Counted from the first letter of the stretch, positions 1-6,951 are shown. The stretch is 7,329 nt of DNA from Thalassotalea_A litorea (GCF_043642205.1 NZ_JBHZSG010000074.1:1-7329); one strand, 5' to 3'. Translations and numbers: made by a program. The notes: generated from the letters alone by a model not told the origin.

Positions 1-186
1 ATCAACGAAATCTATGTTGTAACTGAACCTCTGCCCTAACTCTGAGTTGTGCACAAACTTAATGGGATTGGTATTACATAGCAAACCCTTATCATGGGGG
101 TATGTTTCGTGCTGCCCCTATCTCTCAGGCAATTGTATTTTTGACAGAAAAGAGCGCAAGTAGAGAGAGCATGTAGAGAAGGAAAA
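1..186. other. Intergenic stretch at left edge, no supported gene
   Basis: No convincing gene lies here. A plus-strand reading from base 1 ends at a stop at 37-39 (last residues VVTEPLP) and could be the tail of a gene outside the window. The minus strand is open from 117 to 1, but without a good start codon or ribosome site. A perfect 10-bp palindrome, TTGTGCACAA, sits at 47-56, and a perfect -35-like TTGACA at 141-146 has no matching -10 box 16-18 nt downstream. None of these is strong enough to call. Confidence 0.4.
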
Positions 187-187
187 A

Positions 188-230
188 TGCGAGTAAGAGT
201 TTATCGGGTGTTTACTCCGTCTTACTCGCA
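188..230 (-). terminator. Rho-independent terminator of the leftward operon
   Basis: A perfect 11-bp inverted repeat, TGCGAGTAAGA at 188-198 and TCTTACTCGCA at 220-230, encloses a 21-nt loop. Read on the minus strand the hairpin starts 6 nt after the GH2 stop codon and is followed directly by TTTTT (complement of 183-187). Position and T-tract fit an intrinsic terminator closing the kduD-lyase-GH2 transcript. The loop is long for a terminator, and the T-tract is only five bases. Confidence 0.7.
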
Positions 231-236
231 CCTTGA

Positions 237-2648
237 TTAATCGATGCGGACGTATTGTCCTTTAAAGTTTTGAGTTTTAAATTCGATAACGGCTTGCGCA
301 TTCGAGGTTTTTTGTACCAAAATGCGTGCCATGCCGTTGGCCAATTCAATACTACTGGAGCCGTTTGGCGTCCCCTGATTTTCGATAAGCTTTGCATTGC
401 TATCGAGTGAAGAAAAGTAACCTCTGTCTTCATAATCGGTAACGAGTCGTCCATCACTATCAATAATCGATGCGGTTACCAGATATAAATTTTCAGAAAC
501 TCGCTCAGAGCTTAACGCAACCTTTTTAGGTTTATCGTGCGTGCCTACTTGGTACTCGAGCGCTAGGCTATCTTCGATGACCATGTTACCGTCATTAAAC
601 CCTTTTACGTAAAGTTGGTTTTTACCTTCAGAGAAAGGCACTTTCCAGACTAGCCCATGGGCAGGATATTGACCGTGGATGCGGTCTTTTTTGCCGAGCG
701 TTTCACCATTGAGATACAATTCCGCCTGTTCGGTATTACAGTAAACTTTAACGTTTCGACCCGCTTTGGGCCCATACCGTACCGTCCAGGTTTTCGACTC
801 GATGTAACACATAGGTGTTTTTTGCCAATAACTGGCGAACACGTAATAGCTGTCTTTGGGGTTACCGGCTCGATCAACCAGACCCTTTTGATTTACGTAG
901 GGGATTGGATTTTCCGGTCGAAGCGGTGTTCCAAAATCTTTAAAAGCCCACTGGGCATTGCCGATAAATCCCGGGAATCGTTCTGAAACGCTCAGGTGCC
1001 AGTCAAACAAATTGACCATGTAGTTTTCGTTCCAGTTTGAATCCTTGGCAACACTTTTGACAATCGCTTGATTCATCGCTTCTGAAACTGAGACTTGTGC
1101 ATCACGAATGCCTAATTCGTCAATCGGTGATTCTTCATGGCGGCCAACATGACTGGAACCTCCGTATTCCATATGGATAAGGGCCGGATATTTTTCCATT
1201 GAAGATTGCAGTGCTTCCTCGTATTGACCGTAAGCTCCGCCGTACCATCCCGCCCAAATTGAGGGCGAAAAAATATCAACAATATCTGCCCCGGGGTAAT
1301 ATTTTCGTAATGTCGTAAACCTTGATGGATCAATATCTTTGATTAAATCGTTAAGCTTTTGCACGTAAGGGGTGACAACGTCTTCAGCGCCACCTCCGGG
1401 AAAATCTTCTTCCCAGTACATTTCATTACCAATCGACCAGAATGCAATGCTCGGGTGGTTGCGATTCTGCTGTATTTGTCGCGTTAACAGTGACTCTGTA
1501 TTGGCTTCCCAGGTTTCTCCACCTTTGCCTCCGCGGCACCAAGGTAATTCATCCCAAACAATTAAACCGAGTTCATTGGCAGCTTTGTAGACTTCTGGAT
1601 CTTGCGGGTAGTGGCCAAGGCGGACAAAATTTGCGCCAATGTTTTTTATTTGCTCTAAGTCTTTTCGGTGTTGGATATTGGACAAAGCTGCACCGAATCC
1701 TGCATGCTCTTCATGTCGATGCGTACCTCGTAACAAGACTCTTTCACCATTTAAGAAAAACCCTTTACCTTCTTTGTGTTCAAACCAACGAAACCCAGTT
1801 GTCACTTCTTTACTCGCAAGCACCCTGTCGTTATCCGATAATGTGACTTTTACACGATACAAGTCAGGTGAATCAACTGACCAGAGGGCAGGGTTGGTAA
1901 TTTTGTTCAAAGCGAGGGTGAGGCTTTGAGCGCCTTGATTGATAGCGATGTTGGTGTGCGTTTTACTAATCATTTTATCTGTCGGGTCAAAGATTTCGGC
2001 GACCAACGTCGATTGTGGGTAGCTTTTCGTCGAATCGAAATTCAGCTCTGCGACTGCCTCGACCAGTTCATGGGAGACCTTTGGGGTTGTGACTGTCAGG
2101 TTTTCTAGATATACGTCGTCACTTTCAATCAGCCAGACATCACGCGTCAAACCGCCAAAGATAAAAAAATCGGACTTTTGCGATGGAATAATATCTGGGT
2201 TGTATGCGTTGCTGACACGCACCATGATGTTGGCAATTTTGTCGCGGTTAACATAATCGGTAATTTCAAAGGTAAAGCCGATGTAGCCACCGATATTTGT
2301 CCCGGCCAGTTTCCCATTCACATAAACGTCAGCTTGCGTATTTGCGCCTTCAAAATATAAGAATTGGCGCTTGGCGTTGGAAAGTTCTAATCGTTTTTTG
2401 TACCAGCTCGCATCTCGTCGGTAGCCGGGCTGTGCATCGACCGTATCGGTGCGATTCCAGGTGTGCGGCAATTGAATGGGTTGCCAATTTTTACTGTTTA
2501 ACGCTTGCGATACGTTCGCATGGTTTTCTTGCAGGTACTGCCAGTCTTGATTGATATTAATGGTTTTGTCATCGCTGGCAAAAGTATTCATCGACGCCAA
2601 GATTAAACCAATGATCCATATTGTGCGGATTAAGATCTTTGGTGTCAT
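237..2648 (-). CDS. Exported glycoside hydrolase family 2 enzyme (beta-galactosidase/beta-glucuronidase type)
   Basis: This 803-residue protein has the full GH2 plan. A Sec signal peptide covers residues 1 to about 24 (hydrophobic WIIGLILASM, then NTFAS). The N-terminal sugar-binding jelly-roll spans about 30-185, the Ig-like domain about 190-285 and the TIM barrel about 290-560. A DUF4982-like beta domain (about 615-695, with AELYLNGETLG) and a final Ig-like domain (705-803) follow. The general acid/base is probably Glu409 in WSIGNE, and the nucleophile Glu494 in HMEYGG. GH2 enzymes are retaining exo-hydrolases that remove beta-galactosyl, beta-glucuronosyl, beta-mannosyl or related residues; which one cannot be read here. 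It should act in the periplasm or at the surface. The start is supported by GAGGG (2656-2660) seven bases upstream. It is the last gene of its operon, 13 nt after the lyase, suggesting it trims lyase products. Confidence 0.92.
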   Translation of the reverse strand: MTPKILIRTIWIIGLILASMNTFASDDKTININQDWQYLQENHANVSQALNSKNWQPIQLPHTWNRTDTVDAQPGYRRDASWYKKRLELSNAKRQFLYFEGANTQADVYVNGKLAGTNIGGYIGFTFEITDYVNRDKIANIMVRVSNAYNPDIIPSQKSDFFIFGGLTRDVWLIESDDVYLENLTVTTPKVSHELVEAVAELNFDSTKSYPQSTLVAEIFDPTDKMISKTHTNIAINQGAQSLTLALNKITNPALWSVDSPDLYRVKVTLSDNDRVLASKEVTTGFRWFEHKEGKGFFLNGERVLLRGTHRHEEHAGFGAALSNIQHRKDLEQIKNIGANFVRLGHYPQDPEVYKAANELGLIVWDELPWCRGGKGGETWEANTESLLTRQIQQNRNHPSIAFWSIGNEMYWEEDFPGGGAEDVVTPYVQKLNDLIKDIDPSRFTTLRKYYPGADIVDIFSPSIWAGWYGGAYGQYEEALQSSMEKYPALIHMEYGGSSHVGRHEESPIDELGIRDAQVSVSEAMNQAIVKSVAKDSNWNENYMVNLFDWHLSVSERFPGFIGNAQWAFKDFGTPLRPENPIPYVNQKGLVDRAGNPKDSYYVFASYWQKTPMCYIESKTWTVRYGPKAGRNVKVYCNTEQAELYLNGETLGKKDRIHGQYPAHGLVWKVPFSEGKNQLYVKGFNDGNMVIEDSLALEYQVGTHDKPKKVALSSERVSENLYLVTASIIDSDGRLVTDYEDRGYFSSLDSNAKLIENQGTPNGSSSIELANGMARILVQKTSNAQAVIEFKTQNFKGQYVRID

Positions 2649-2655
2649 AAATTAT

Positions 2656-2660
2656 CCCTC
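2656..2660 (-). promoter_or_regulatory. Ribosome binding site of the GH2 gene
   Basis: On the minus strand GAGGG lies seven bases before the ATG at 2648-2646, inside the 13-nt gap after the lyase stop codon. It fixes the start of the GH2 gene and shows that this gene has its own strong ribosome site rather than relying on coupling. Confidence 0.75.
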
Positions 2661-2661
2661 A

Positions 2662-3960
2662 TTACAGTGTGCAGGCAAACTTACCTGAACCTACATCTTG
2701 TTTTGTCAGGTTGAGCTCATAAGAAAACAGTAGTTTACACATGGTTATCTCCTGAGCTGCAGTTGTATTGATCAAATGGTTTGGTATGAGTGGCAATTGC
2801 TTGTTGCTGGATTGCTTGTTGCCGGATTGAGTTTCACCAGAACGGTGACCATAGATCCTTAACGCTGGCACGATCATATGCCGCGTATCAATCTCTGATT
2901 CAGACTTACCTTGCCACAAGGCACGGTTGTCAGCATTTTCTAATAAGTAGTCAAATGCTTTAAGAATACGCGCATCGCGTTTGTCAGGATAACGCCATAA
3001 ATCCACATCGGCTAGCGAGGCCATTTCAGCGAGTTGGGTAAAAGCGAGTAGATTAAAGGCGCTATAGTGAAATGGACGGGTGCGGCTGAGTTCGTGTGGC
3101 TGTAAACCCTGTTCGTTAATTTGTGCGATGATGCGCTTTTTACTGTTCTCAAATACTGCTCTGGCTTGCTCTAACTCATTTAAATACAAATGACTGCCAG
3201 CAACCAAAGCATCATAATAGGTGCCATGATTATTCAGTTTCGAATTCTGTTCACGGCCTATTTCACTGGTTTTTAGCCAATTCAAAAACTGCGTTAGCCA
3301 ACCGTTAAACGCCTGGTTAAAGTCGTCATCGGTGGCATTTTTCGTCAGTGTCAGACTGTCTAAGATGACCAGTAAATGCCTAAATTCAATGATGCCATAG
3401 GGCCTGCCACTGGCAACGCCCGGTACCCCCTGAGCAAAATTTAAGTGCGCTGACATGGCCGTATCTGAATTCAAAAACCAGAACTCAACCAATTGCTGTA
3501 ATTTTTCGGCATAGCGTTTTTCGTCTGTATAATAGTAGGCTAACCCCAGCTTGAAACAGGCTTGTGATAGGGTGAAAAACATCTCATTGTCAGCGTCTTT
3601 CCCCCGAAATTGATGGTTGCGTTCACCATCGCGTTTGATCCAGGGTAAACCATCTGCAGTACGGGGATTAGGCCACCAATACGGGCCAACGCTGTAATAA
3701 TCGTTCGGCTTACCACCGGGTAGCAGAGGTGGGCTTTGCGTGACACTCAGCGGTTGCATCGCTAGCGCCTGCTCTGCATCACTAATCAGAGCTTGCCATT
3801 GTGGTGATTGTTGGTGACGGGTCGATAAGGCCTTTTTGATGATGTCCAGCTGCGGTTGTTCTGCTAGCAGTAACTTTGATTGTTGTGCCGCACAAGCCGA
3901 TGAAACCCATAGTGATAACAGGGCAATATTCAGACTTACCAGATGTCTCCAAAACGTCAT
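2662..3960 (-). CDS. Exported alginate_lyase-domain polysaccharide lyase (PL5/PL38-like)
   Basis: This 432-residue protein is an alpha-helical-barrel lyase of the Pfam alginate_lyase type (PF05426). Family signatures visible are YWWPNP at 94-99, NNHGTYYD at 243-250 and the LSRTRPFHYSAFN segment from 291. By analogy with PL5 lyases, Asn244/His245 and the Arg293/Tyr299 region would form the active site that neutralises the uronate carboxylate and performs beta-elimination. A signal peptide covers residues 1 to about 24 (cleavage near SACA/AQ). Cys23 raises a lipoprotein alternative, but the lipobox is poor. The neighbours kduD and kduI imply that its products enter the 5-dehydro-4-deoxy-glucuronate route, favouring a glucuronate polymer over alginate. 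PL38, known from a Bacteroides glucuronan lyase, is my best family guess, but family assignment needs a profile search. The start overlaps the kduD stop (TAATG), so translation is probably coupled. Confidence 0.82.
   Translation of the reverse strand: MTFWRHLVSLNIALLSLWVSSACAAQQSKLLLAEQPQLDIIKKALSTRHQQSPQWQALISDAEQALAMQPLSVTQSPPLLPGGKPNDYYSVGPYWWPNPRTADGLPWIKRDGERNHQFRGKDADNEMFFTLSQACFKLGLAYYYTDEKRYAEKLQQLVEFWFLNSDTAMSAHLNFAQGVPGVASGRPYGIIEFRHLLVILDSLTLTKNATDDDFNQAFNGWLTQFLNWLKTSEIGREQNSKLNNHGTYYDALVAGSHLYLNELEQARAVFENSKKRIIAQINEQGLQPHELSRTRPFHYSAFNLLAFTQLAEMASLADVDLWRYPDKRDARILKAFDYLLENADNRALWQGKSESEIDTRHMIVPALRIYGHRSGETQSGNKQSSNKQLPLIPNHLINTTAAQEITMCKLLFSYELNLTKQDVGSGKFACTL
2797..2826 (-). 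repeat. In-frame 15-bp tandem duplication inside the lyase gene
   Basis: Two adjacent 15-bp units (2812-2826 and 2797-2811) differ at one base. On the minus strand each reads TCC-RGC-AAC-AAG-CAA. They encode SGNKQ followed by SSNKQ at residues 379-388 of the lyase, in a polar stretch after the HMIVPALRIYG core. It is probably a slippage product in a surface loop. Confidence 0.8.
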
Positions 3961-4733
3961 TAGCGCGCCATCCAGCCGCCATCAACAAGTAAAATGTGGC
4001 CATTCACATAATCAGAAGCTTTACTGGATAAAAACAAGGCTGCACCATTTAAATCCGAAGGTTGACCCCATTCACCGGCAGGGATCCTGGCGGTAATGCT
4101 GTCATTGCGTTCTTTGTTATTTCTGAGTTGTTCGGTGTTATCTGTCGCAAAATAACCCGGAGCAATGGCATTAATCTGAATACCTTTATTGGCCCACTCA
4201 TTGGCCAATGCTTTAGTTAACTGAGCAACGGCACCTTTACTGGCTGCGTACGAAGGCACGGTAATGCCGCCGGAAAAGCTAAGTAAAGAAGCGATATTAA
4301 TAATTTTGCCATTACCTTGCTCAAGCATGATCTTTCCCACCGCTCGACAAAATCGAAATACGCCGGTGGCATTGGTATTCATGACATCTAACCAGTCTTG
4401 ATCGGAATGATCTTCGGCCGGTGCTCGCCTGATAATACCTGCATTGTTCACTAATATATCAATGCGACCAAATGTCTGAAATACGGTATTAACCGTATCG
4501 GCTATTTGCTCTGCATCGGATTGATCGCAAGGGAGAAATAAATGCTGAGGATTTTGAGCAGACAGTTTTTCTTTGGTATTTGCCAGACTTTTTTCAGAAC
4601 TGGCTACAGCGACGACAATCGCGCCAGCTTGTGACAGCGCCAAGGCCATTGCCTGACCTAAACCACGACTTGCACCGGTGACAATTGCGACTTTGCCCTC
4701 GACAGAAAATAAAGAATTAATGTACGGATTCAT
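3960..4733 (-). CDS. kduD: 2-dehydro-3-deoxy-D-gluconate 5-dehydrogenase (KduD), SDR family
   Basis: KduD interconverts 3-deoxy-D-glycero-2,5-hexodiulosonate and 2-keto-3-deoxygluconate with NAD(H) in the cytoplasm, the step after KduI. From the ATG chosen here the protein is 257 residues, usual for the family. It shows the classical short-chain dehydrogenase pattern: TGASRGLG nucleotide-binding loop (19-26), NNAG (96-99) followed by the KduD-like IIRR, catalytic Ser149, Tyr162 and Lys166 (YAASK), and a C-terminus SDYVNG...VDGGWMAR resembling E. coli KduD. The frame extends four codons to a GTG at 4745, but ATG at 4733 is preferred because GTGGG lies seven bases upstream and the family starts just before FSVEGKVAIVTG. 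It leads the leftward operon, overlaps the lyase start by one base, and is divergent from the operon containing its partner kduI. Confidence 0.93.
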   Translation of the reverse strand: MNPYINSLFSVEGKVAIVTGASRGLGQAMALALSQAGAIVVAVASSEKSLANTKEKLSAQNPQHLFLPCDQSDAEQIADTVNTVFQTFGRIDILVNNAGIIRRAPAEDHSDQDWLDVMNTNATGVFRFCRAVGKIMLEQGNGKIINIASLLSFSGGITVPSYAASKGAVAQLTKALANEWANKGIQINAIAPGYFATDNTEQLRNNKERNDSITARIPAGEWGQPSDLNGAALFLSSKASDYVNGHILLVDGGWMAR

Positions 4734-4778
4734 TTTACTACCCACTCTTTTTTGATAAATTGGTTAATATTGGTAATG

Positions 4779-4789
4779 TGGTAAAGCCA
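4779..4789. promoter_or_regulatory. Candidate operator TGGTAAAGCCA (copy 1)
   Basis: TGGTAAAGCCA has an imperfect TGG-N5-CCA dyad like operators of FadR-type GntR regulators such as the UxuR/ExuR hexuronate repressors. It lies just downstream of the candidate leftward promoter and overlaps the expected -35 zone of the rightward one. A 10-of-11 copy lies upstream of the receptor gene at 6941-6951. No regulator is encoded in the window, so its identity is inference. Confidence 0.4.
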
Positions 4790-4836
4790 ATTTTGTTAGT
4801 GTATATTGGCTCGATTCGAAAGTCTAGATTATTGCT

Positions 4837-4842
4837 AGGAGG
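4837..4842 (+). promoter_or_regulatory. Ribosome binding site deciding the DUF4861 gene start
   Basis: A perfect AGGAGG ends four bases before ATG at 4847. The frame is open further upstream to a TTG at 4760, but that start has no ribosome site and would place 29 residues in front of a clean signal peptide. The site therefore sets the start at 4847. Confidence 0.85.
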
Positions 4843-4846
4843 GAAA

Positions 4847-6085
4847 ATGGTGAATTTAAAATTTCAGGTTATGTCTTGTTTTGTTATATTTTTCAGTCAG
4901 TTTAGCGTTGCTAATGAGGCTGGGAATTGGCAGGAGTTTCAGTTTGTAGCAAAGAACAAATTGGACATACCAGTTACGAATGCGGAAATTTGCCTACCAA
5001 AACAAGAATTACCATTTCCTGCTGAATCGGTTTTTGTTGTGAGTGGTAGTCAAGGTATGGATCACCAGTCTACGGATTGTAATGGCGACTTTGAAACCGG
5101 TGATATCCAACTATTGTTAGACTTTGAGGCAAATGAAAGCAAAAGCATTATTATTTACTTTAACCCTGAGACGGCATCAGCACATGAGCCATCAATTAGG
5201 ACGCAGGCTGAACTTGCTGTAAGGGTTAGTGGTAAAATGAATGACGAGGGACGATTAGTAGGGGGGACTTATCTACCCGTTAATCGATATACGTTGCCAC
5301 AAGAACATACCCTTGGGGATCATCTTTTCAAATACGAAGGTATTGGTCTCGAATCGAACCTGATGGCTTACCGCTACTACTTCGATCACCGTGGTTCGCT
5401 CGATGTATTCGGCAAATCAACGGAAAAGTTGGTGTTACCGGTTATTGGAATCGATGGTAGTAACTATCACGAAATGAATGACTGGGGCATGGACGTGCTT
5501 AAGGTTGGAGATTCATTTGGTCTTGGTACACCGGGTGCGATGCAACAGGATTCTATGACTCGAATGAGTCAGTTTGAATCCTTGCAGGTAAAACTTCATA
5601 GTGGCGTTAATTCCTCTGCGTTTGAGCTGTCTTTTGATAACTGGCAAATACCAGCCGACACCGTTAATGCGACAGTGCAATATGCTATCAACCATGGGGA
5701 TTCTAAAGTTAAAGTTACTGCGGTCGGCTCGAAAACCTTAGAGCATTGGCTGACCGGCATCGTCAACCATGGTTTGAGCCCGATTATTTATGATGCTAAA
5801 GACTCTACATGGGGTTATTTCGCAACATACGGCAAGCAAAGTCTGGCCGGAGACAATTTAGGGCTTGCGATATTTTTTAAAACCGAGGATCTGGTAAACC
5901 AGGTTACCGATGAAAATAGCCATACCCTTATCCTTGGTAAGGATACGAATACCATTAGCTACTACTTTCTTGCCGACTGGCAGGGAGGTATCGGAGGAAG
6001 TGATGAGTTACAGCAATTTAAGGTTAAGCTCGCAAAGGAAATAACCAAACTCAATTCTCCAATTCAAGTAATATATCAAGATTAA
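4847..6085 (+). CDS. Exported DUF4861-family protein, function unknown
   Basis: This 412-residue protein matches the look of DUF4861 (PF16153), a family found in uronate-polysaccharide loci; I know of no firmly established activity for it. A signal peptide covers residues 1-22 (hydrophobic MSCFVIFFSQF, cleavage SVA/NE), so it is probably periplasmic. The fold looks all-beta. Conserved-looking stretches are EGIGLESNLMAYRYYFDHRG (164-183), DVFGKST (186-192), YHEMNDWGMDVLKVG (207-221) and WQGGIGGS (378-385) near the end; His208, Glu209 and Asp212 are candidate functional residues. It heads the rightward operon and is followed after 15 nt by kduI, so it is likely induced with uronate breakdown. 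It could be a lyase, a hydrolase of unsaturated oligosaccharides, or a binding protein; the sequence alone does not decide. The start at 4847 is set by AGGAGG. Confidence 0.8.
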   Translation: MVNLKFQVMSCFVIFFSQFSVANEAGNWQEFQFVAKNKLDIPVTNAEICLPKQELPFPAESVFVVSGSQGMDHQSTDCNGDFETGDIQLLLDFEANESKSIIIYFNPETASAHEPSIRTQAELAVRVSGKMNDEGRLVGGTYLPVNRYTLPQEHTLGDHLFKYEGIGLESNLMAYRYYFDHRGSLDVFGKSTEKLVLPVIGIDGSNYHEMNDWGMDVLKVGDSFGLGTPGAMQQDSMTRMSQFESLQVKLHSGVNSSAFELSFDNWQIPADTVNATVQYAINHGDSKVKVTAVGSKTLEHWLTGIVNHGLSPIIYDAKDSTWGYFATYGKQSLAGDNLGLAIFFKTEDLVNQVTDENSHTLILGKDTNTISYYFLADWQGGIGGSDELQQFKVKLAKEITKLNSPIQVIYQD

Positions 6086-6088
6086 TAG

Positions 6089-6093
6089 AAGGA
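6089..6093 (+). promoter_or_regulatory. Ribosome binding site of kduI
   Basis: AAGGA lies seven bases before the ATG at 6101, within the 15-nt gap after the DUF4861 stop codon. It supports this start and independent, well-initiated translation of kduI on a shared transcript. Confidence 0.75.
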
Positions 6094-6100
6094 ATACGAT

Positions 6101-6931
6101 ATGAACATCTTACACACTGCGGATAATGTTCGTTACAAAACCATGACCAATGAAGAGCTCAAGCAATCATTTACCATCGAAGGATTGTTTCAGGCGGGCG
6201 AACTCAAGATCACCTATACCGATATAGACAGAGGCGTCGTAGGCGGTATTGTGCCAACGGCATCTGCGATTGATTTGCCAGTATATAAAGAACTTGCTGC
6301 GGACTATTTTTGTCAACGCCGTGAGTTGGGCATTATCAATATTGGCGATAAGGGTTCTGTTACTGTCGATGGCCAAACATACAATATGGCGAATAAAGAC
6401 AGCCTATACGTAGGAAAAGGGGCGAAGGAGATTGCCTTCACGAGTGAAAACGCTAGCAACCCGGCGAAATTCTATCTGGTCAGTTACCCAGCGCATGCGG
6501 CATATCCAACCAAATTAGTCACCAAAAATGATGCGAATAAACTGGAATTAGGCGCTCAGGAGACCAGTAATGAACGTATTATCTATCAGTCCATCTGTCC
6601 CGGTATTGTAGATAGCTGCCAGTTAGTGATGGGTTTTACGGAACTTGCTAAAGGCAGTGTTTGGAACACGAATCCACCACACACCCATGCACGCCGTTCG
6701 GAAATTTACATGTATTTTGATATGGCAGAAGAGCAACGAGTTTTCCACCTGATGGGCGAACCTCATGAAGTTAAGTCGCTCGTTTTAGCCCCAGAGCAAC
6801 CTGTAGTTTCTCCAAGCTGGTCAATCCATAGTGGTGTTGGAACCTCGGCATATACTTTCATCTGGGCGATGGGTGGAGAAAATCAGGAATTTACCGACAT
6901 GGATCATTTAACACTCGGTGAACTAAGCTAA
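6101..6931 (+). CDS. kduI: 5-dehydro-4-deoxy-D-glucuronate isomerase (KduI)
   Basis: KduI isomerises 5-dehydro-4-deoxy-D-glucuronate, the open form of unsaturated uronate released by lyases, to 3-deoxy-D-glycero-2,5-hexodiulosonate, the KduD substrate. It is a cytoplasmic, zinc-dependent cupin. The protein is 276 residues, close to the 278 of E. coli KduI. The metal ligands are all present: His194 and His196 in NPPHTHARRSE, Glu201 in the same segment, and His243 in SIHSGVG, each two positions before the E. coli equivalents (196, 198, 203, 245). The start MNILHTADNVRYKTMTNEEL resembles family N-termini, and AAGGA seven bases upstream supports it. It follows the DUF4861 gene by 15 nt on the same strand, while its pathway partner kduD is on the divergent operon. 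The gene is intact. Confidence 0.96.
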   Translation: MNILHTADNVRYKTMTNEELKQSFTIEGLFQAGELKITYTDIDRGVVGGIVPTASAIDLPVYKELAADYFCQRRELGIINIGDKGSVTVDGQTYNMANKDSLYVGKGAKEIAFTSENASNPAKFYLVSYPAHAAYPTKLVTKNDANKLELGAQETSNERIIYQSICPGIVDSCQLVMGFTELAKGSVWNTNPPHTHARRSEIYMYFDMAEEQRVFHLMGEPHEVKSLVLAPEQPVVSPSWSIHSGVGTSAYTFIWAMGGENQEFTDMDHLTLGELS

Positions 6932-6940
6932 AAAATTAAT

Positions 6941-6951
6941 TGGTAAGGCCA
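6941..6951. promoter_or_regulatory. Candidate operator TGGTAAGGCCA (copy 2)
   Basis: This 11-mer differs at one base from TGGTAAAGCCA in the kduD/DUF4861 divergent region. It lies 10 nt after the kduI stop and about 215 nt before the receptor start, upstream of the possible receptor promoter near 6970-7005. Its right part overlaps the hairpin starting at 6948, which is an alternative reason for the sequence. Confidence 0.35.

Larger units (their letters stand above)
4734..4846. promoter_or_regulatory. Divergent promoter region between kduD and the DUF4861 gene
   Basis: These 113 nt must carry the promoters of both operons. For the leftward operon a candidate is TAGACT (complement of 4821-4826), a 17-nt spacer and TACACT (complement of 4798-4803), each 4 of 6 to consensus. 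For the rightward operon TATATT at 4802-4807 is a possible -10, with only a weak -35 near 4778-4783. An ATTGG (4769-4773) and CCAAT (4787-4791) pair flanks the centre, and TGG repeats occur at 4761, 4772 and 4780 approximately. The role is certain from gene layout; the exact boxes are tentative. Confidence 0.6.

Noticed and set aside
1..117. Open minus-strand frame reaching the left edge, possibly the beginning of another leftward gene
   Set aside because: There is no ATG in frame and no ribosome site before its GTG or TTG codons, so 39 open codons could be chance; the left neighbour would be needed to decide.
141..146. TTGACA as a plus-strand promoter -35 box
   Set aside because: No -10 box lies 16-18 nt downstream (the sequence there is purine-rich, AGAGAG), and no gene follows on that strand.
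187..240. A 17-codon plus-strand reading frame starting at ATG 187 behind an AGAAGG motif
   Set aside because: It runs through the terminator hairpin and the end of the GH2 gene, is very short, has an unremarkable composition, and no complete promoter is visible; chance is the simpler explanation.
1442..1846. 134-codon plus-strand reading frame inside the GH2 gene, and similar frames on both strands of the other genes
   Set aside because: They overlap well-supported genes in other frames, show no domain-like sequence and lack ribosome sites; they are antisense or out-of-frame shadows.
4734..4745. GTG start adding four residues (MGSK) to KduD
   Set aside because: ATG at 4733 has the better-placed GTGGG and fits KduD family N-termini; the extension is not typical.
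4760..4846. Longer N-terminus of the DUF4861 protein from a TTG start
   Set aside because: It lacks a ribosome site, would bury the signal peptide behind 29 residues, and would overlap the promoter and operator zone; AGGAGG before 4847 is decisive.
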